Below, one piece after another: positions 61,467 to 64,000 of a stretch of DNA of 64,000 nucleotides (the first letter of the stretch is position 1; every line of letters starts with the position of its first letter). Below the pieces are notes generated by a model. The model saw only the letters and a list, made by a program, of their open reading frames with translations, had not been told where the DNA came from and did not search any database. Position numbers and translations under genes: made by a program. Where the stretch lies: the NCBI RefSeq assembly GCF_036173065.1, contig NZ_CP108041.1:3413001-3477000 (forward strand). Reading direction: 5' to 3'. The DNA comes from Rhodococcus sp. NBC_00297 (lineage in GTDB: Bacteria; Actinomycetota; Actinomycetes; Mycobacteriales; Mycobacteriaceae).

Positions 61467-61481
61467 ACACGAACTTCGTGT
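61467..61481. promoter_or_regulatory. 15-base palindrome upstream of the DUF2079 gene
   Basis: ACACGAA (61467-61473), C, TTCGTGT (61475-61481) is a perfect palindrome 15 bases from the start codon of the minus-strand DUF2079 gene. It is a good candidate operator; the cognate regulator is not evident in the window. Confidence 0.45.
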
Positions 61482-61525
61482 GATCAAGCTGTGAACGCGA
61501 GGTGCGGCCGCCCCGGCTCAGCACG

Positions 61526-62329
61526 TCAGCGGCTCACCGCCTTGGTGTAGCGATGGATGGCGAACGGTACGAAGACGATCAGGATGAGGATCGACCATCC
61601 CACCGTCGCGAGCACCGGGTGTTGGAGTGGCCACGCGTCCGGAGGCGGCATCGTCGGGTTCGTGTTCCCGAACAGCACCCGGCTCGCCTGCGTGATGGCG
61701 GAGACAGGATTCCACTCGGCGATGGGTTGCAGAATCCCGGGCAGATCCTGACTCTGCACGAACGTGTTGGCGATGAACGTCAGCGGGAAGATGACGATGA
61801 AGCTGGCGTTGTTGAACACCTCGGGCGTCCGGATCCACAGTCCGATCACCGCCATCACCCAGGACAGTGCGTAGGCGAAGAGCAGCAGCAGCCCGAATCC
61901 CGCCGCGGCCTCCCAGAACGACGACCGGATGCGCCAGCCGACCAGCAGACCGGTCAGGGACATCACGACCAGGCTGATGACGTTGATGACGATGTCGCTG
62001 CTGGTCCGTCCGACGAGCACCGCGGACGGAGCCATGGGCAGGGAGCGGAAGCGGTCGATGATGCCCTTCTGCATGTCCTCCGCGAGCCCGAGGCCGGTCC
62101 ACGTGGACCCGAAGATGACGGTCTGCGCGAAGATGCCGGCGATGAGGAACTCGCGGTAGGACATGCCGGGGATCTCGATGGCCGACCCGAAGATGTACGC
62201 GAAGACCAGGACGAACATGATCGGCGACAGCAGCGTGAAGACGATGAGGTCGGGGACGCGCTTGATCTTGATGAGGTTGCGTCGGGCGATGGTCGCGCCG
62301 TCGCTCAGCGCCGTGGTGGGTGAGTTCAT
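61526..62329 (-). CDS. ABC-2 type transporter permease (DrrB-like)
   Basis: A 267-aa membrane protein with about six helices, matching ABC-2 permeases such as DrrB. Visible are RNLIKIKRVPDLIVFTLLSP, the mid-region MQKGIIDRFRSLPMAPSAVL and the C-terminal PISSVTQ-like NPVSAITQASRVLFGN. The ATG at 62329 overlaps the ATPase stop (ATGA). Together they would form a drug- or lipid-export pump. Confidence 0.9.
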   Translation of the reverse strand: MNSPTTALSDGATIARRNLIKIKRVPDLIVFTLLSPIMFVLVFAYIFGSAIEIPGMSYREFLIAGIFAQTVIFGSTWTGLGLAEDMQKGIIDRFRSLPMAPSAVLVGRTSSDIVINVISLVVMSLTGLLVGWRIRSSFWEAAAGFGLLLLFAYALSWVMAVIGLWIRTPEVFNNASFIVIFPLTFIANTFVQSQDLPGILQPIAEWNPVSAITQASRVLFGNTNPTMPPPDAWPLQHPVLATVGWSILILIVFVPFAIHRYTKAVSR

Positions 62330-63333
62330 CGGGCCGTCTCCTGTCCGCTGGGCTGCTGATCGGCCGCGTCGGGCCGGGTCGACGTCTGGCCGGTGAGAGT
62401 GAGGAAGACGTCGTCGAGGCTGGGCTTGCCCAGCGAGGCGTCGGCAGGGGTGACGCCGTTCTCGCGGAGCAGGACCAGCGCGTCGACGAACGTGGTGGTC
62501 CCGTCGTCCGCACCGACCGTGAGCCGCCGGGACGCGGCATCGGAGGTGACCTGACCCGGTGCGAAACGCTCCATGACGCCCTGCGCCGTCGTCAGATCGC
62601 CGTCCGTGTCGAAGGCGAACTCCAGCCTGGCTCCGCCCACTCGCGACTTCAGTTCGTCGGCGGTACCGCGCTCGATGACGCGACCACGATCGATCACCGC
62701 GATCTCGTCGGCCAGCTGGTCCGCTTCCTCGAGGTACTGGGTGGTGAGGAGCAGGGTCGTCCCGCCCTGCACCAGTTCCTCGATCACCGACCACAGCTCG
62801 AGGCGGGCGCGAGGATCGAGCCCGGTGGTGGGCTCGTCGAGGAAGAGGACCGGTGGATCGGCGACGAGGGCGCCCGCCAGGTCCAGGCGTCGGCGCATCC
62901 CACCCGAGTAGCCCTTGACCGGCCGGTCGGCCGCCTCGACGAGGTCGAACCGTTCGAGCAGTTCACGTGCCCGATCACGGCTGCGCTTCTTCCCGAGGTG
63001 GTACAGCCGGCCGACCATGTCGAGGTTCTCGAAGCCCGTCAGATACTCGTCCACCGCGGAGTACTGCCCCGAGACGCCGATGCGTGAGCGGAGTTCCGCC
63101 GCGTCGGCGACGACGTCGAGGCCCGCCACCCGTGCGGTGCCGGCGTCGGCCCGCAGCAGTGTGGTGAGCACGCGGATGGTGGTGGTCTTCCCGGCTCCGT
63201 TGGGCCCGAGCAGTGCCATGACCGTGCCCTCGGGCACCTCGAGATCGAGACCGTCGAGTGCGTCGACGCCCCCGTACCGTTTGACGAGGCCGACCGCGCT
63301 GATGGCGGTGGCACCCGAACTGCGTGAGGCCAT
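62326..63333 (-). CDS. ABC transporter ATP-binding protein (DrrA-like)
   Basis: A 335-aa ATPase. Walker A GPNGAGKTTT is near residue 43, the signature is YSGGMRRRLDLAGALV and Walker B is VLFLDEPTTGLDPRAR. A long C-terminal domain with LGKPSLDDVFLTLTGQ is the characteristic of DrrA-type daunorubicin-resistance ATPases. The start at 63333 gives MASRSSGATAIS; upstream codons are not conserved-looking. It is coupled to the permease gene and divergent from the oxidoreductase at 63523. Confidence 0.93.
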   Translation of the reverse strand: MASRSSGATAISAVGLVKRYGGVDALDGLDLEVPEGTVMALLGPNGAGKTTTIRVLTTLLRADAGTARVAGLDVVADAAELRSRIGVSGQYSAVDEYLTGFENLDMVGRLYHLGKKRSRDRARELLERFDLVEAADRPVKGYSGGMRRRLDLAGALVADPPVLFLDEPTTGLDPRARLELWSVIEELVQGGTTLLLTTQYLEEADQLADEIAVIDRGRVIERGTADELKSRVGGARLEFAFDTDGDLTTAQGVMERFAPGQVTSDAASRRLTVGADDGTTTFVDALVLLRENGVTPADASLGKPSLDDVFLTLTGQTSTRPDAADQQPSGQETAR

Positions 63334-63522
63334 GAGACTTCCCTTCCGGACGTGACACGACGATGCGCCCGTCGGATGTGACTCGGCCGAGCGTCGGAAC
63401 TCATCACAGCACGCAGGTACGACACGGTCGGGTTTCCGCGGAGTCCGCATCGGCTACTCCCTGTGCAGGTGACGCGCGGCCCGACTCGGTCGGCGCGCAC
63501 GGCTCATGAAGAGGGGTACAAC

Positions 63523-64000
63523 GTGTCCGAGTACGACTACGTCATCGTCGGTGGAGGAATGGTGGCCGACAACGCCGCCAAGGGGATCCGCGAGCACGAC
63601 GAGAACGGCACCATCCTCGTCGTCGGCTCCGACGTCGACGGTCCCTACACCCGCCCCGCGCTGAGCAAGAAGTTGTGGACCGACGCGGAGTTCACCACCG
63701 ACGAGGTGCCGTTGGGCACCGAGGAGACGGGTGCGACGCTGGTGCTGTCGACGACGGTCACGTCGATCGATCGCGACGCCCGCACGGTGACCACCGACAA
63801 GGGGGACACGCACCACTACGGATCGCTGTTGCTGGCGACCGGGGCGACCCCGACGACGCTGGACCTGCGTCCGTCCGAGCGGGTCGTCTACTTCCGCACC
63901 TTCGCGGACTACCGGCGCCTGCGGGCGCTGGCGACGGAGGGCACCCACATCGTCGTGGTGGGCGGTGGTTACATCGGCACCGAGATCGCCGCGGCGCTCG
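63523..64000 (+). CDS. FAD/NAD(P)-dependent oxidoreductase, N-terminal part (ferredoxin-reductase type)
   Basis: First ~159 residues of a two-dinucleotide-binding-domain flavoprotein, cut by the window edge. The FAD site is VIVGGGMVADNAA near residue 7 and the second, NAD(P)H site begins VVVGGGYIGTEIAAAL at about 145. The segment PYTRPALSKKLW is typical of ferredoxin and putidaredoxin reductase relatives. It starts at a GTG at 63523 with AAGAGGGG upstream. The electron acceptor cannot be told. Confidence 0.85.
   Translation, partial: MSEYDYVIVGGGMVADNAAKGIREHDENGTILVVGSDVDGPYTRPALSKKLWTDAEFTTDEVPLGTEETGATLVLSTTVTSIDRDARTVTTDKGDTHHYGSLLLATGATPTTLDLRPSERVVYFRTFADYRRLRALATEGTHIVVVGGGYIGTEIAAAL

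Overview
The window is 64 kb of GC-rich, densely coded actinobacterial chromosome. Gene content points to the Mycobacteriales and most likely Rhodococcus or a close relative. Supporting features are a DUF3558-type lipoprotein, a KshB-type ferredoxin reductase, an esterase/SDR/diiron/Baeyer-Villiger operon resembling the mymA region, DrrAB-type export genes and a MinD/ParA-like membrane protein. This placement is inferred from gene content only. I see no rRNA, tRNA, CRISPR array, insertion sequence or prophage. No stretch longer than about 300 bases lacks a gene.

Layout. (1) 1-10730 is a catabolic island. An oligopeptide-type ABC importer plus an aldo/keto reductase (minus strand) diverges from a Tat lipoprotein binding protein, a BNR-repeat sialidase-like protein, an SDR, a fused four-carbon acid-sugar kinase/4-phosphate dehydrogenase and a DeoR-type regulator (plus strand). 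Two copies of one inverted repeat (4125-4168 and 7719-7763) suggest the regulator controls both halves. (2) 10817-11074 is a minimal LuxR-type regulator. (3) 11280-19379 is a second catabolic island of two divergent operons. One encodes a PLP ammonia-lyase, D-aminoacylase, KDPG aldolase, GntP permease and hydrolase; the other a KDG-type kinase, an IclR regulator and RidA. Together they fit catabolism of an N-acylated 2-amino sugar acid such as N-acetyl-D-glucosaminate. (4) 19413-24685 holds membrane proteins, a membrane alpha/beta-hydrolase, an SRPBCC protein and a ferredoxin reductase. (5) 24763-29891 is a tightly coupled esterase/SDR/diiron/Baeyer-Villiger operon followed by a MerR regulator. 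(6) 29927-32603 encodes lipoproteins and small envelope proteins.

(7) 32606-34750 is an NAD/ADP-ribose module: an NrtR-type Nudix repressor divergent from an ADP-ribosylglycohydrolase and a macrodomain protein, with a palindrome between them. (8) 34755-41592 holds assorted small genes (DoxX, OsmC, SRPBCC, DedA), a UvrA-like protein and a RelA/SpoT-domain synthetase. It also contains a relic of agmatine deiminase and two copies of a long intergenic hairpin. (9) 41589-48596 is amino-acid transport and catabolism: a dicarboxylate/amino-acid symporter, AzlCD with a cupin regulator, and an asparagine operon (permease, asparaginase, aspartase). (10) 48754-57332 is recC-recB-recD, with an odd tandem duplication at the recC/recB junction. 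(11) 57468-64000 holds a MinD/ParA-like membrane protein with a 22-codon leader, a proline-rich secreted protein, a DUF2079 protein, a DrrAB-type exporter and the start of an FAD-dependent reductase.

Most operons use 4-base ATGA or GTGA stop/start overlaps, which helped fix start codons.
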